This document shows positions 34,401 to 44,391 of a stretch of 61,487 bases of DNA, piece after piece; positions within the stretch are counted from its first letter, which is position 1; the number at the start of each line of letters is the position of its first letter. Source of the stretch: an uncultured Arenicella sp. (GTDB lineage: Bacteria > Pseudomonadota > Gammaproteobacteria > Arenicellales > Arenicellaceae). Under the pieces are notes generated by a model. That model was not told where the DNA came from. It saw only the letters and a program-made list of their open reading frames with translations, and did not search any database. The position numbers and the translations under genes are program-made. The stretch is taken from NCBI GenBank assembly GCA_937973905.1, contig CALJJR010000023.1, positions 1 through 61,487 on the forward strand, written 5' to 3'.

Positions 34401-36719
34401 ATGCCACAGGCAAAACGAAAACAAACCAAGCCCGAAGAACCACTCCTGTCGCCACGTTTCAAAGAACTAAGTTCTGAAATTGTGGTGTTTGTTAGTGTCG
34501 CAGTTGCTCTGTACGCGTTGCTCTCTCTATTGACCTACGATCCAACTGATCCAGCATGGTCACACAGCGGGGGTGAAGAGCAAGCCGTTGCTAATCGAGG
34601 TGGTAGCTTTGGCGCTAATTTTTCGGATCGCTTATTGCATGGCTTTGGGTACATGTCTTTCTTGGTGCCTTTGATGATTTTGGCGCTGGGAATCCGCTTT
34701 TATCGTGGTCGCCACAGTACTACCGAGCCGTCTTTTATTAACCGCTTGTTGGTCGGTATTGGTTTTATTGTTACGGTGATGGGTGGGTGCGGCTTAGAAA
34801 ATCTGCACTTTAACCATTGGGCCGCGGCACAGCCATTTGTCGCTGGCGGATTTTTGGGCGATTGGTTGAACAGCTCGGTAGTCGATCTGTTTGGTTATAT
34901 CGGTAGCACACTGATTATGGTGACGCTGTTCCTCACCGGCATCACTATTTTTACCGGCCTCTCATGGTTTCGTTTGATGGATAACATCGGCGAGCGGTTT
35001 TTCCAATTAGTCGAAACTATTCAAGAAAGAAGGGAGCAAAAAGAAGACCGCGAAATCGGCGCCAAAGCTCGCGTTGTTCGTCAAGAAGCGGTCACTGAGT
35101 TCAAGGAGAAAGTTCGAGTTGCGCCAAAAATCAAACCTAAGACAGCGCCGAATCTTGCCAATATAGAAAGCCCACGACGCGAACGCGAGCGTCAGACTAC
35201 GATGTTCGACAGCATGGTAAGCGCCAGTGATACGTTGCCGGCTCTTTCCTTACTAGATCCCGCCGAGCCGCAAAACGTTGGTTATTCGGATGATGAGCTG
35301 CAGGCTCTCTCGGTGTTGCTGGTCAAAAAGCTTGCTGACTTCAATGTGCCAATTGAGGTGATCAGCGTGCACCAAGGGCCGGTTATCACCCGGTTCGAAA
35401 TTGATCCTGCGCCCGGTATTAAAGCCGCCACCATCACCGGTTTGGCGAAGGACTTGGCGCGCGCAATGTCCACTATGAGTGTGCGAGTGGTTGAGAATAT
35501 TCCCGGTAAATCTTATATCGGTATCGAGATACCTAACGAAGCGCGTGAGATTGTGAGGCTGGTGGAAGGTTTATCGTCGAGCGAGTTTGATGATATGAAC
35601 TCCCCACTAGCATTAGTGCTGGGAAAAGATATTTCAGGTGATACTGTGATCGCCGATCTGGCGAAAATGCCGCATTTGCTGATCGCGGGCACGACCGGCT
35701 CTGGTAAATCCGTATGTATCAATGCCTTAATTATTAGCTTGTTGTACAAGGCTACGGCGCAACAAGTTCGCATGATCATGGTTGATCCAAAAATGCTTGA
35801 GCTCTCAGTATATGAAGGAATCCCGCACCTGCTTGCCCCCGTTGTAACCGATATGAGCGAGGCCGCTAACGCGCTGCGTTGGGGTATCGTAGAGATGGAG
35901 CGCCGCTACAAGCTGATGTCTGAGTTGGGGGTGCGGAATCTTGCCGGCTACAACCGTAAGGTAAAAACGGCTGCAGACAGTGGTTCGCCAGTGATGGATC
36001 CGATGGTTAAAGATGGAGACATCGCTGAACCGCTGCAAGAGCTGCCGTGTCTTGTCATCATCATTGATGAGTTGGCGGATCTAATGATGTCAGTCGGTAA
36101 GAAAGTTGAAGAATTGATCACTCGCTTGGCCCAGAAAGGGCGTGCTTCTGGAATCCATTTAGTGCTGGCAACACAGCGGCCTTCGGTGGATGTCATTACC
36201 GGCTTGTTGAAAGCGAATATTCCAACTCGAATCGCGTTTCAGGTTTCTTCTAAAGTAGATTCGCGTACCGTGCTGGATCAAATGGGTGCGGAGATGCTTC
36301 TTGGCCATGGTGATATGTTGTACTTGCCACCGGGTACGAGTGCGCCTGAACGGGTGCACGGGTCATTTGTCTCTGACAAAGAGGTGCACGCGATCGTGCA
36401 GTCTTTGAAAGGCAAAGAAGAACCTCAGTACGACGAATCGATACTCAGTGCACCAAAAGAGGTGAACGACGCCTTGCCGACCGCATTTCGTGATGAAGCC
36501 GCAGCTGATGACCCAGAAAACGACCCACTTTATGATCAAGCCGTGGAGTTTGTCACACGCAGCCGGCGTGCTTCCATCTCGTCAGTGCAGCGCCAGCTGC
36601 GAGTGGGTTATAACCGTGCGGCTCGAATGATTGAAACCATGGAAATGACCGGCGTAGTAACGCCTGCAGAAGATAACGGTAAGCGCGAAGTGCTAGCGCC
36701 GCCGCCACCCGAGGACTAA
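34401..36719 (+). CDS. ftsK: DNA translocase FtsK
   Basis: A septum-anchored hexameric motor that moves chromosome ends at division and activates XerCD at dif. The 772-residue protein has four N-terminal membrane helices, a short charged linker (about residues 200-290), a RecA-like motor with Walker A GTTGSGKSVCIN at about 430-441 and Walker B VIIIDELADLMM, and the C-terminal winged gamma domain (SISSVQRQLRVGYNRAARMIE). The linker is much shorter than that of E. coli. lolA follows with a 2-bp gap. Confidence 0.97.
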   Translation: MPQAKRKQTKPEEPLLSPRFKELSSEIVVFVSVAVALYALLSLLTYDPTDPAWSHSGGEEQAVANRGGSFGANFSDRLLHGFGYMSFLVPLMILALGIRFYRGRHSTTEPSFINRLLVGIGFIVTVMGGCGLENLHFNHWAAAQPFVAGGFLGDWLNSSVVDLFGYIGSTLIMVTLFLTGITIFTGLSWFRLMDNIGERFFQLVETIQERREQKEDREIGAKARVVRQEAVTEFKEKVRVAPKIKPKTAPNLANIESPRRERERQTTMFDSMVSASDTLPALSLLDPAEPQNVGYSDDELQALSVLLVKKLADFNVPIEVISVHQGPVITRFEIDPAPGIKAATITGLAKDLARAMSTMSVRVVENIPGKSYIGIEIPNEAREIVRLVEGLSSSEFDDMNSPLALVLGKDISGDTVIADLAKMPHLLIAGTTGSGKSVCINALIISLLYKATAQQVRMIMVDPKMLELSVYEGIPHLLAPVVTDMSEAANALRWGIVEMERRYKLMSELGVRNLAGYNRKVKTAADSGSPVMDPMVKDGDIAEPLQELPCLVIIIDELADLMMSVGKKVEELITRLAQKGRASGIHLVLATQRPSVDVITGLLKANIPTRIAFQVSSKVDSRTVLDQMGAEMLLGHGDMLYLPPGTSAPERVHGSFVSDKEVHAIVQSLKGKEEPQYDESILSAPKEVNDALPTAFRDEAAADDPENDPLYDQAVEFVTRSRRASISSVQRQLRVGYNRAARMIETMEMTGVVTPAEDNGKREVLAPPPPED

Positions 36720-36721
36720 AG

Positions 36722-37354
36722 ATGAAGGTTCAAGGAATCAAAGTGATTTGCGTACTTAGCGCATTACTCGTTGCTGAACAGGTGCTTGCCTCCGAAGCGC
36801 TACTTAGAGACTTCCTAGCCAATGGCGACACTTTGCGAGCAAAATTTGAGCAGCGGGTCGTTGATGAAACTGGAATGACCTTGGATTCCGCGAGTGGCAC
36901 CGTATATCTATCGCGACCCGGAAAATTTCGCTGGAATTACAACGGCGAAGATTCTGAGCAAGGGCAACAACTGGTTGCTGATGGAAAATCGATTTTTCTC
37001 TACGACCCAGATTTAGAGCAGGTGACTCAGCGCTCAATGGTAGACGCGATCAATCAAGTGCCGAGTTTGTTGCTGGTGCAGGATGGCGCTGCCCTAGATA
37101 CCTTTTTCGCCATCAGTGACATCGGTTTAACTGATGGGCTTAGCTGGGTTGCACTCAAGCCAAAGTCAGAAGATGCCGCCTACCAGCAGTTAATTCTTGG
37201 CTTTGACAGTGATGCTCTGACCGTCATTCAGTTAATCGATGGTCTGGGCAATGAGACTCGATTGAAGCTGTCTCAAGTAGTGACGAATCAATCTATCGCA
37301 GCCGACAGGTTTAAGTTTGATTTGCCGCCTGGCGTCGACCTGCTAAGCGAATAA
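36722..37354 (+). CDS. lolA: Outer-membrane lipoprotein carrier protein LolA
   Basis: The periplasmic chaperone that ferries lipoproteins from LolCDE to LolB. The 210 residues open with a Sec signal peptide (cleavage near LASEA, residue ~22). The mature part has LRAKFEQRVVDETG, the GTVYLSRPGKFRWNY strand (conserved Arg of the lipid pocket), and SIFLYDPDLEQVTQR. It sits 2 bp after ftsK, as usual. Confidence 0.95.
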   Translation: MKVQGIKVICVLSALLVAEQVLASEALLRDFLANGDTLRAKFEQRVVDETGMTLDSASGTVYLSRPGKFRWNYNGEDSEQGQQLVADGKSIFLYDPDLEQVTQRSMVDAINQVPSLLLVQDGAALDTFFAISDIGLTDGLSWVALKPKSEDAAYQQLILGFDSDALTVIQLIDGLGNETRLKLSQVVTNQSIAADRFKFDLPPGVDLLSE

Positions 37355-37364
37355 CGACGGCGCA

Positions 37365-39058
<1,694 letters not shown>

Positions 39059-39652
39059 TCAAGCGATCATCATTGCGAGACTTGGCTTTAGCGCACAGGG
39101 TTTAAGCGAAATCGTGTGCATCTTGTCTATTAAAGGTTCAAAACGCAGATTTTCTGTGACCAATTGTGAATTTAGGCACCGTCTTCTTTGTGTTGACGAA
39201 GGAATACCTATAGAGTTCGGCAAGCTATTTATTTTTATCACTTTTTGGTAGAATTTAGCTAGGTTGGGTACGCACATTAAGCGAATTCCCTTTGAAGTTC
39301 AGGCGCGAGGATGTTGAAACTACTTTCGTGGCATGAGTTTTTTAGTAAAAATAGGTTTTAGTATCAAGGCTGCGCAGCTTGATTGAGCGCGGCGGTATTT
39401 TAGCGACAACGCTTTCTCGGTTGGGGAATACGTCGTTGGCTGAATTTTTATTACTTGGGATTTTGCTGGCTTTCGTGCTGTCGTTAGTATTAGGGCTGTC
39501 TCGTTGTCGTTTGCGAGTAAGTCAAAGCTGGAGTCAGCGGGACTGCGAGTGCAAATTGGTATGGAATGACGTCCTAGGCAGTCAAGGCAATGTCATTCTA
39601 ATTCACCTGACCAAGAAACGTGCAACAGCATTCTGATATTACGAGAAATAAA
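39059..39652. other. Intergenic region before the polysaccharide locus
   Basis: 594 bases between serS and the first gene of the polysaccharide region. It holds one weak small open frame (listed separately at 39379-39636), a 10-bp palindrome GCTGCGCAGC at 39369-39378, and a TAGAAT -10-like element at 39249-39254 without a good -35. The TTGACG at 39193 has a TATAGA only 10 bp on, too close for a promoter. A regulatory region for the locus is expected here, but no site is convincing. Confidence 0.3.
39379..39636 (+). CDS. Possible small membrane protein (unrecognised)
   Basis: An 85-residue open frame from a TTG codon. It has one strongly hydrophobic segment (AEFLLLGILLAFVLSLVLGL) followed by a basic and cysteine-containing stretch. 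I recognise no family. No ribosome-binding site is obvious, the start is a rare TTG, and it ends 17 bp before the next gene start. It may be noise in an intergenic region or a genuine single-span membrane protein; listed because the gap is otherwise empty. Confidence 0.22.
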   Translation: MIERGGILATTLSRLGNTSLAEFLLLGILLAFVLSLVLGLSRCRLRVSQSWSQRDCECKLVWNDVLGSQGNVILIHLTKKRATAF

Positions 39653-41230
39653 ATGAATCGCTTTATTACTTGGTTGGCAACCTTTAGCCTTGTTGTCTTA
39701 TCGCTCACCGCGTCGACGTTAGTGAGCGCACAGGACTCTTCAATACAAGTGCTTGATCTTGATGATCAGTCTCAGCCTTATGTCACAGATTTAAGTGAGT
39801 TTGACAATCCGTCAACTGACTACGTGAAACCCCCGTCTGAAGCTAACCCCGAGTATGAAGATACCGAGTTTGGGGAGCTGCTCTATAACGAAGCGAGTTT
39901 ACCTACTCGCCTCGAAATTCTCCGACTGTTGAGCAAAGACACACCATCGATGATGGTCTTCTTGCATGCGGTTTCCATGGGGCTTGGAATCGATGACGTG
40001 ATGGAAGCGGCAATTCGTTATGAGCCGAGTCGCGGAAGAGACTTTGCACAATCGGCAGTCTCCATTTTGCCGTTGCTAACGGAGTCGGCGAGTTATATCT
40101 ACAGTGACTATGAGTTGGATGATCTTGAGCGCGAAGATGAGAACAAACCTTATTCGGTGGCGAAGGTTGCTGAACGCTTTTTCGAAGATCGCCAAGTATT
40201 AGTCCCTTACCCTGATTGGTTTGAGGGCCAGGTTCATTTTTACGCTTCTGCGGCCGAATTAAAAACCCTGCAAGATCAAGGTGAAGGCATCAAGTGGTAT
40301 CGCTCTCGTTCAGATATACCAGTTAGTAAACGGCCTATTTTTGTGGCGCTGTATGAAAATGATCAGTCGATCGTGATTGATGGGCAAGAAAGGATAGACC
40401 TTGCGTTGCAAGAAAATGGGCAAGATGCGATCTTACCAGTTGTGTTTATTTATAATCGCATCAATGAGCGGGCGGTAGACCAAATTGTCGACTACCCAAA
40501 AACGATTAAAGGCATTCAGCAGGCTTACGCTGAAAAATCTTTGATGGTGACGCCAACTCCCGAGTGGCAACATGGTGAATATCATCTAGATGGCAGTATC
40601 GCAGAGATGTACGATATTTTTGAAATTCCTGCCAAAGAGGATTTTGAACCAGAACACTGGCAGCGTTTAATCGAAGAAGCCGAAAATTATAAAATCGCGA
40701 ATACAGCCTTTCTATTCGTCGTGCTCTCGTCTGGAGATGAAGATCAGCTGAGTAGAAGTGTTAGAGATAATATGGTTGTAGCGCAGGCCAGTCGATGGGA
40801 CGATCCGCGCAGCGAAGAAACCTACCCCTATGTTGCAGGCGATGGTTCGCCAGTCAATTTGAAATCAATAATGGGTAAAGGGTTGATTATCAATCGCCCT
40901 GATCTTATTGCGGCGCTGAATTCTCTAGGTGTAACGAAGGTGCCTGTAGCGTTCTACTATATTAACAACGCTCGTACTAAGCCCTATGGTAAAGGCCCAA
41001 GAGGCTTGACGGCATTGGCTGTGGGTGCAGGTGTGCCGAGCGGCACGTTTGGCGGAGGTGGGTTCGGCCCACTGCCACCTGTGGCACCTCCACCTGTGGC
41101 GCCACCGCCGGTCGCGCCACCGCCAGTGGCACCACCGCCTGTAACACCTCCACCTCCTGTGGCGCCGCCACCACCGCCACCGCCGCCACCTCCACCACCG
41201 GTGTGTGCGTCGCCGCCGTGCAATTCATAG
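39653..41230 (+). CDS. Secreted protein with tandem PPPVA repeats and polyproline tail, unknown function
   Basis: About 525 residues beginning with a clear Sec signal peptide (LATFSLVVLSLTASTLVSA-Q). The mature body is acidic and mostly soluble, with no domain I recognise; it contains two similar-looking stretches (KVAERFFEDRQVLVPYPDWFEGQVHFY and the later YAEKSLMVTPTPEWQHGEYHL, both quoted in part elsewhere) that may be an internal duplication. The C-terminus is a Gly-rich hinge, then PPPVA-type tandem repeats from about 41075, twelve consecutive prolines, and a VCASPPCNS end with two cysteines. The start is the ATG at 39653; the frame opens upstream at 39620. A strong terminator follows, so it is a separate unit at the left border of the polysaccharide locus. 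Confidence 0.75.
   Translation: MNRFITWLATFSLVVLSLTASTLVSAQDSSIQVLDLDDQSQPYVTDLSEFDNPSTDYVKPPSEANPEYEDTEFGELLYNEASLPTRLEILRLLSKDTPSMMVFLHAVSMGLGIDDVMEAAIRYEPSRGRDFAQSAVSILPLLTESASYIYSDYELDDLEREDENKPYSVAKVAERFFEDRQVLVPYPDWFEGQVHFYASAAELKTLQDQGEGIKWYRSRSDIPVSKRPIFVALYENDQSIVIDGQERIDLALQENGQDAILPVVFIYNRINERAVDQIVDYPKTIKGIQQAYAEKSLMVTPTPEWQHGEYHLDGSIAEMYDIFEIPAKEDFEPEHWQRLIEEAENYKIANTAFLFVVLSSGDEDQLSRSVRDNMVVAQASRWDDPRSEETYPYVAGDGSPVNLKSIMGKGLIINRPDLIAALNSLGVTKVPVAFYYINNARTKPYGKGPRGLTALAVGAGVPSGTFGGGGFGPLPPVAPPPVAPPPVAPPPVAPPPVTPPPPVAPPPPPPPPPPPPVCASPPCNS
41075..41206 (+). repeat. Proline-codon tandem repeat (15-bp PPPVA units, then poly-Pro)
   Basis: Within the end of the preceding gene, 15-bp units encoding Pro-Pro-Pro-Val-Ala recur about five times with synonymous variation, then decay into a run of 12 proline codons at the end. 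Being multiples of three, unit gain or loss would change tail length without frameshift. Confidence 0.85.
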
Positions 41231-41250
41231 CGGAAAGATGAAATTTATTG

Positions 41251-41296
41251 AGCGAGCCATAGGGTTAAGGTTTGGTTGGAAACCTGGCTCGCTTTT
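41251..41296 (+). terminator. Rho-independent terminator after the polyproline protein gene
   Basis: A 9-bp perfect outer stem (AGCGAGCCA at 41251-41259 with TGGCTCGCT at 41285-41293) encloses a smaller GGTTT/AAACC stem. Four T (41293-41296) end the structure. It lies 20 bp behind the stop codon. Confidence 0.75.
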
Positions 41297-41340
41297 ACTC
41301 TAAGTAGTTTTAATGCGACTAATTTATAGCAGAAGCTCTA

Positions 41341-42729
41341 ATGAATACGGTACGAAAAAATAGAAAAGGGTTAGGAAGTCATCTCTTGGTTTCTCTGTCG
41401 ACGGTGGCAATCGGAGTGATGTCTGCCACAGTAGCTAACGCTCAAGTAACTAATAAAGGGTTACCTCCAGCGTCAAATACCAGCAGATCATTCGTCGACG
41501 CCTCCATTGTCCGAGATAGTGGAATCAATCAACCTCTGGACCTGCTGAACGACTTTTATCCCGCGATTGAAGTCACGATCTCGGAACGTGACAACCTGCG
41601 GCGTCGATCTGATATCGAAGAAAATGACACTGTCATTGCTGCGATGCCAAGCTTGGCGTATCGCACTAATTTAGGGCGTCACCAGTTTTATGCCGCTTAC
41701 TCGGGTATTTTTACATTTCACGATGAGTTGGATGAGGAAGACGCAGAATCAAATAATCTGCTCGCTAATTTAGGCTTAGACATTAGCCGCCGTTGGGACC
41801 TTAATCTTATGGCCGGGATTGGTGAATCCTTCGAAGAGAGGGGAGTTTCTGGTAGCCGCCCGTTTAATCAATTTATTACCGGAGGCGTGGATACTGGCCC
41901 TGACGAAATTGACTATTCGTTCTACGGCGCTGATCTCATTTACGGTAAGAAAGTTAGCCCATTGATCGCCATTCTTGGTTTCGAAAAACACGAAACAGGC
42001 TATATCAATAACTTCCAAGGTGACGAAAACTTGTTCGGTGGTCGTGACCGCGAAACGGACACAGTTCGCTTTGATCTGAGCTACAAAATAGGTGCCAAGA
42101 CCTCAGTGTTCGGTCGTATTAGTCGACAAGATATCGACTATGACCGTGAACTAAATTCCTTGGACAGTGAACAGACCGATTGGCTTTTAGGTGTGCGATG
42201 GAAGGCAAGCAATGCTTTGAGTGGCGTAGTCGGCATTGGCAATACGGATCGCGAGTTTGACGATTCGCGTAGAGCAGGGTACGACGATACATCTTACTAC
42301 GCCAATCTAAACTACATGATCAACCCTTTTTCAATTATCGAGTTCAGCGCATCGAGATCAGTTGAAGAGCCCGGTGATGACGTCTCAAATTTTTATGTCA
42401 GTGATTTGATTGGTGTCGGTTGGGATCATGCTCTCACTCCTCAGCTCATTTTTAACGCCTTCGCAAAATGGGTAGATGATGACTACGACACTGGTCGTCA
42501 AGATGAATTCTTTGATTTTGGGTTAGGCTTGGACTACGTATGGAGATCATGGTTAACGGCTGGAATTTACTACGGCGAGATCGAACGTGATTCGAGCGTA
42601 CCTGATTTTGACTATGATGATCGCTATTACGGTATTCGGATAAGGTCAGACCTCAGGTCATTGCTAAGAGGCCGCGGTAAAACCGAGGAACCCGCTTCCT
42701 TTAATTATCCTCGACCCAGCGATCGCTGA
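41341..42729 (+). CDS. Outer-membrane beta-barrel protein of the BBP2_2/EpsL type
   Basis: A 462-residue protein with a signal peptide (ending near ATVANAQ, residue ~35) and a mature part made of alternating amphipathic strands with many aromatic and Asp/Arg residues (for example NLRRRSDIEENDTVIAAMPS, RFDLSYKIGAKTSVFGRIS). The pattern fits the putative beta-barrel porin 2 family found in exopolysaccharide loci as an EpsL-like outer-membrane component. It is followed by a strong terminator and then by the Wza-like gene, so it is probably its own transcript. Function in polysaccharide export or surface attachment is inferred from position. Confidence 0.78.
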   Translation: MNTVRKNRKGLGSHLLVSLSTVAIGVMSATVANAQVTNKGLPPASNTSRSFVDASIVRDSGINQPLDLLNDFYPAIEVTISERDNLRRRSDIEENDTVIAAMPSLAYRTNLGRHQFYAAYSGIFTFHDELDEEDAESNNLLANLGLDISRRWDLNLMAGIGESFEERGVSGSRPFNQFITGGVDTGPDEIDYSFYGADLIYGKKVSPLIAILGFEKHETGYINNFQGDENLFGGRDRETDTVRFDLSYKIGAKTSVFGRISRQDIDYDRELNSLDSEQTDWLLGVRWKASNALSGVVGIGNTDREFDDSRRAGYDDTSYYANLNYMINPFSIIEFSASRSVEEPGDDVSNFYVSDLIGVGWDHALTPQLIFNAFAKWVDDDYDTGRQDEFFDFGLGLDYVWRSWLTAGIYYGEIERDSSVPDFDYDDRYYGIRIRSDLRSLLRGRGKTEEPASFNYPRPSDR

Positions 42730-42757
42730 TCGGAATTAATAATTCGGTGTTTGGGGG

Positions 42758-42782
42758 AATAGGGCGCCTTGCGCCCTATTTT
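42758..42782 (+). terminator. Rho-independent terminator after the beta-barrel gene
   Basis: A perfect 10-bp stem, AATAGGGCGC (42758-42767) and GCGCCCTATT (42771-42780), with a 3-base loop and a T-run TTTT spanning 42779-42782. It lies 29 bp after the stop codon. Confidence 0.9.
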
Positions 42783-42913
42783 CGTATTCTGGAGACCTGT
42801 CTGTTCCGCGCTTGTGTTCGATGAGTATGTTTGTTTCGTTATTTAGTTCGGTTTTTATGCAGTTTTCGATTATATTTGCCAGCATGGTTTCTTCTAAATC
42901 CTCCAATAAATCA

Positions 42914-44386
42914 ATGTCTTGGCTCGCAAAAAGTAGGCTATTTCTACGCAATTATTTGCTCCTCGCTGGCTTCATATGTTGCGCGGTTGGGTCTGCTTCT
43001 GCGCAGACGACGCCCTCCTTGGCGGCAGCGGGTAGTGAGAGTTTTCCAGTCCATACTCAATACGGCAAAGCATTTCTTACTGATGTACCAAGCACAGCGG
43101 CTTTTCGAGTTTTAAGTAAAACTGCTCAATGGTCACTCATTCAATTTTCGTCGCCCTCTGTTCCGGTCTGGGTGAGTGCAGATTTTTTGCGGCATGATGC
43201 AGGGCTGGTAACCGTCACTGCAAATCGTTTGAACATGCGTACGGCGCCGAGTATGGATGCTATCGTTCTTGCTTCCGTTGAACGAGGGTATCAAAGTGCC
43301 ATCTTGGAAGAACGAAATGGTTTCGTGAAGATCCTTGCACCCACGAGCTTGATTGTCGCCATCAACAATGGAACGAAGAATCAACTGGGTCAGTCTGGCG
43401 TGGACTCTAATGTGGCCGCACGACCTACGTCACAATGGCGCACGCAGTTGCCGCCCGGAGAGATCGTCAGCACTGATAGTGACGCTCTAAGTGAGATTAG
43501 CAATGCAGAAGCTGATGAAGCGAAAGTCCAAGCCGTTGAGATGGTTTCTGAAGCCGACGTAGTTGAAAACCAAATGAGCAATGAATTGGTGGCAGAGACT
43601 GAGGCATCGAAGCAGATTGAGCCTGAGCTCTCAGCATCGTTGCCACCGCGGGCGATTTCAGAGACAGAGCAAGAACATATACTCGCTCCTGGCGATACGA
43701 TTTCATTGCGTGTATTTGGTGAGCGTGATTTGAGCTTGCAGAACGTGCGTATACCGCAAAGCGGGCAGGTTTCATTTCCCTTGGTCGGGCCGATCGAGGT
43801 TGCGGGCAAGCGCATCGAACAGGTTGAGCAACAATTGCGCGACGTCTTATCACAAGGCTATGTCAATAACCCTCGGTTGAGTGTCACCATCGATAGTTAC
43901 CGACCTATTTTTGTCTTGGGTGCCGCTGCAACTATCGGTTCGTTTCCGTTCTCTGAAGGTCTGACTGTAGCTAAGGCGATTGCGGTCGCTGGCGGTGCGA
44001 AGTTCTCGGCTCGTAAAGACGGTGTTAACGTGCTTAGAGATGGTGAAATTGTCGAAGAGGGGCTATCAATCAATAGCCAGTTGCGAGTGTTATCTGGAGA
44101 TATAATTTCGATTGACGAAGAAGAAGGCGTCGGCGAGGAAGCTGGGTCCTTCGTCTACTTGCATGGTGAAGTTAGATCACCAGGTGAGTATGAATTTAGG
44201 CGCGGGTTGACGGTCGAAAAAGCCGTTGTATTGGCAGGTGGTTTTACCTTAAGAGCATCGCGTCGAAGAATTTCGGTTTCGCGAATTATTGATGGCGAGG
44301 AGCGGCCAAAAAAACTAAAAAAAGTGGCCCTGCATATGCCGGTTTTGCCAGGTGACATCATTGACGTGGGCGCGAGTTGGTTTTGA
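42914..44386 (+). CDS. Wza-like polysaccharide export protein with N-terminal SH3-like domain
   Basis: A secreted, periplasmic or outer-membrane exporter. After a signal peptide (LLLAGFICCAVGSASA-Q) comes an SH3-like region with the NRLNMRTAPSMDAIV motif typical of bacterial SH3_3. A Glu/Ser-rich linker follows, and the poly_export domain begins near the AHILAPGDTISLRVFGERD-like stretch (EHILAPGDTISLRVFGE) with FPLVGPIEVAG, followed by SLBB-type repeats (VLGAAATIGSFPFSEGLTV and VYLHGEVRSPGEYEF). The cysteines in the signal region do not form an obvious lipobox, so it may not be a lipoprotein as Wza is. In-frame starts exist at 42884 and 42821 as well; none has a good ribosome-binding site. 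It lies 6 bp before the Wzc-like gene. Confidence 0.85.
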   Translation: MSWLAKSRLFLRNYLLLAGFICCAVGSASAQTTPSLAAAGSESFPVHTQYGKAFLTDVPSTAAFRVLSKTAQWSLIQFSSPSVPVWVSADFLRHDAGLVTVTANRLNMRTAPSMDAIVLASVERGYQSAILEERNGFVKILAPTSLIVAINNGTKNQLGQSGVDSNVAARPTSQWRTQLPPGEIVSTDSDALSEISNAEADEAKVQAVEMVSEADVVENQMSNELVAETEASKQIEPELSASLPPRAISETEQEHILAPGDTISLRVFGERDLSLQNVRIPQSGQVSFPLVGPIEVAGKRIEQVEQQLRDVLSQGYVNNPRLSVTIDSYRPIFVLGAAATIGSFPFSEGLTVAKAIAVAGGAKFSARKDGVNVLRDGEIVEEGLSINSQLRVLSGDIISIDEEEGVGEEAGSFVYLHGEVRSPGEYEFRRGLTVEKAVVLAGGFTLRASRRRISVSRIIDGEERPKKLKKVALHMPVLPGDIIDVGASWF

Positions 44387-44391
44387 ACAAA

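Noticed and set aside
40984-41223. Glycine-rich minus-strand open frame
   Set aside because: It is the antisense of the proline-codon repeats; complement of CCN codons gives NGG glycine codons, so the composition is an artefact.
42812-42914. Longer N-terminus and lipoprotein status for the Wza-like protein
   Set aside because: Upstream starts lack ribosome-binding sites and would place extra hydrophobic sequence before a normal signal peptide; no standard lipobox was found.
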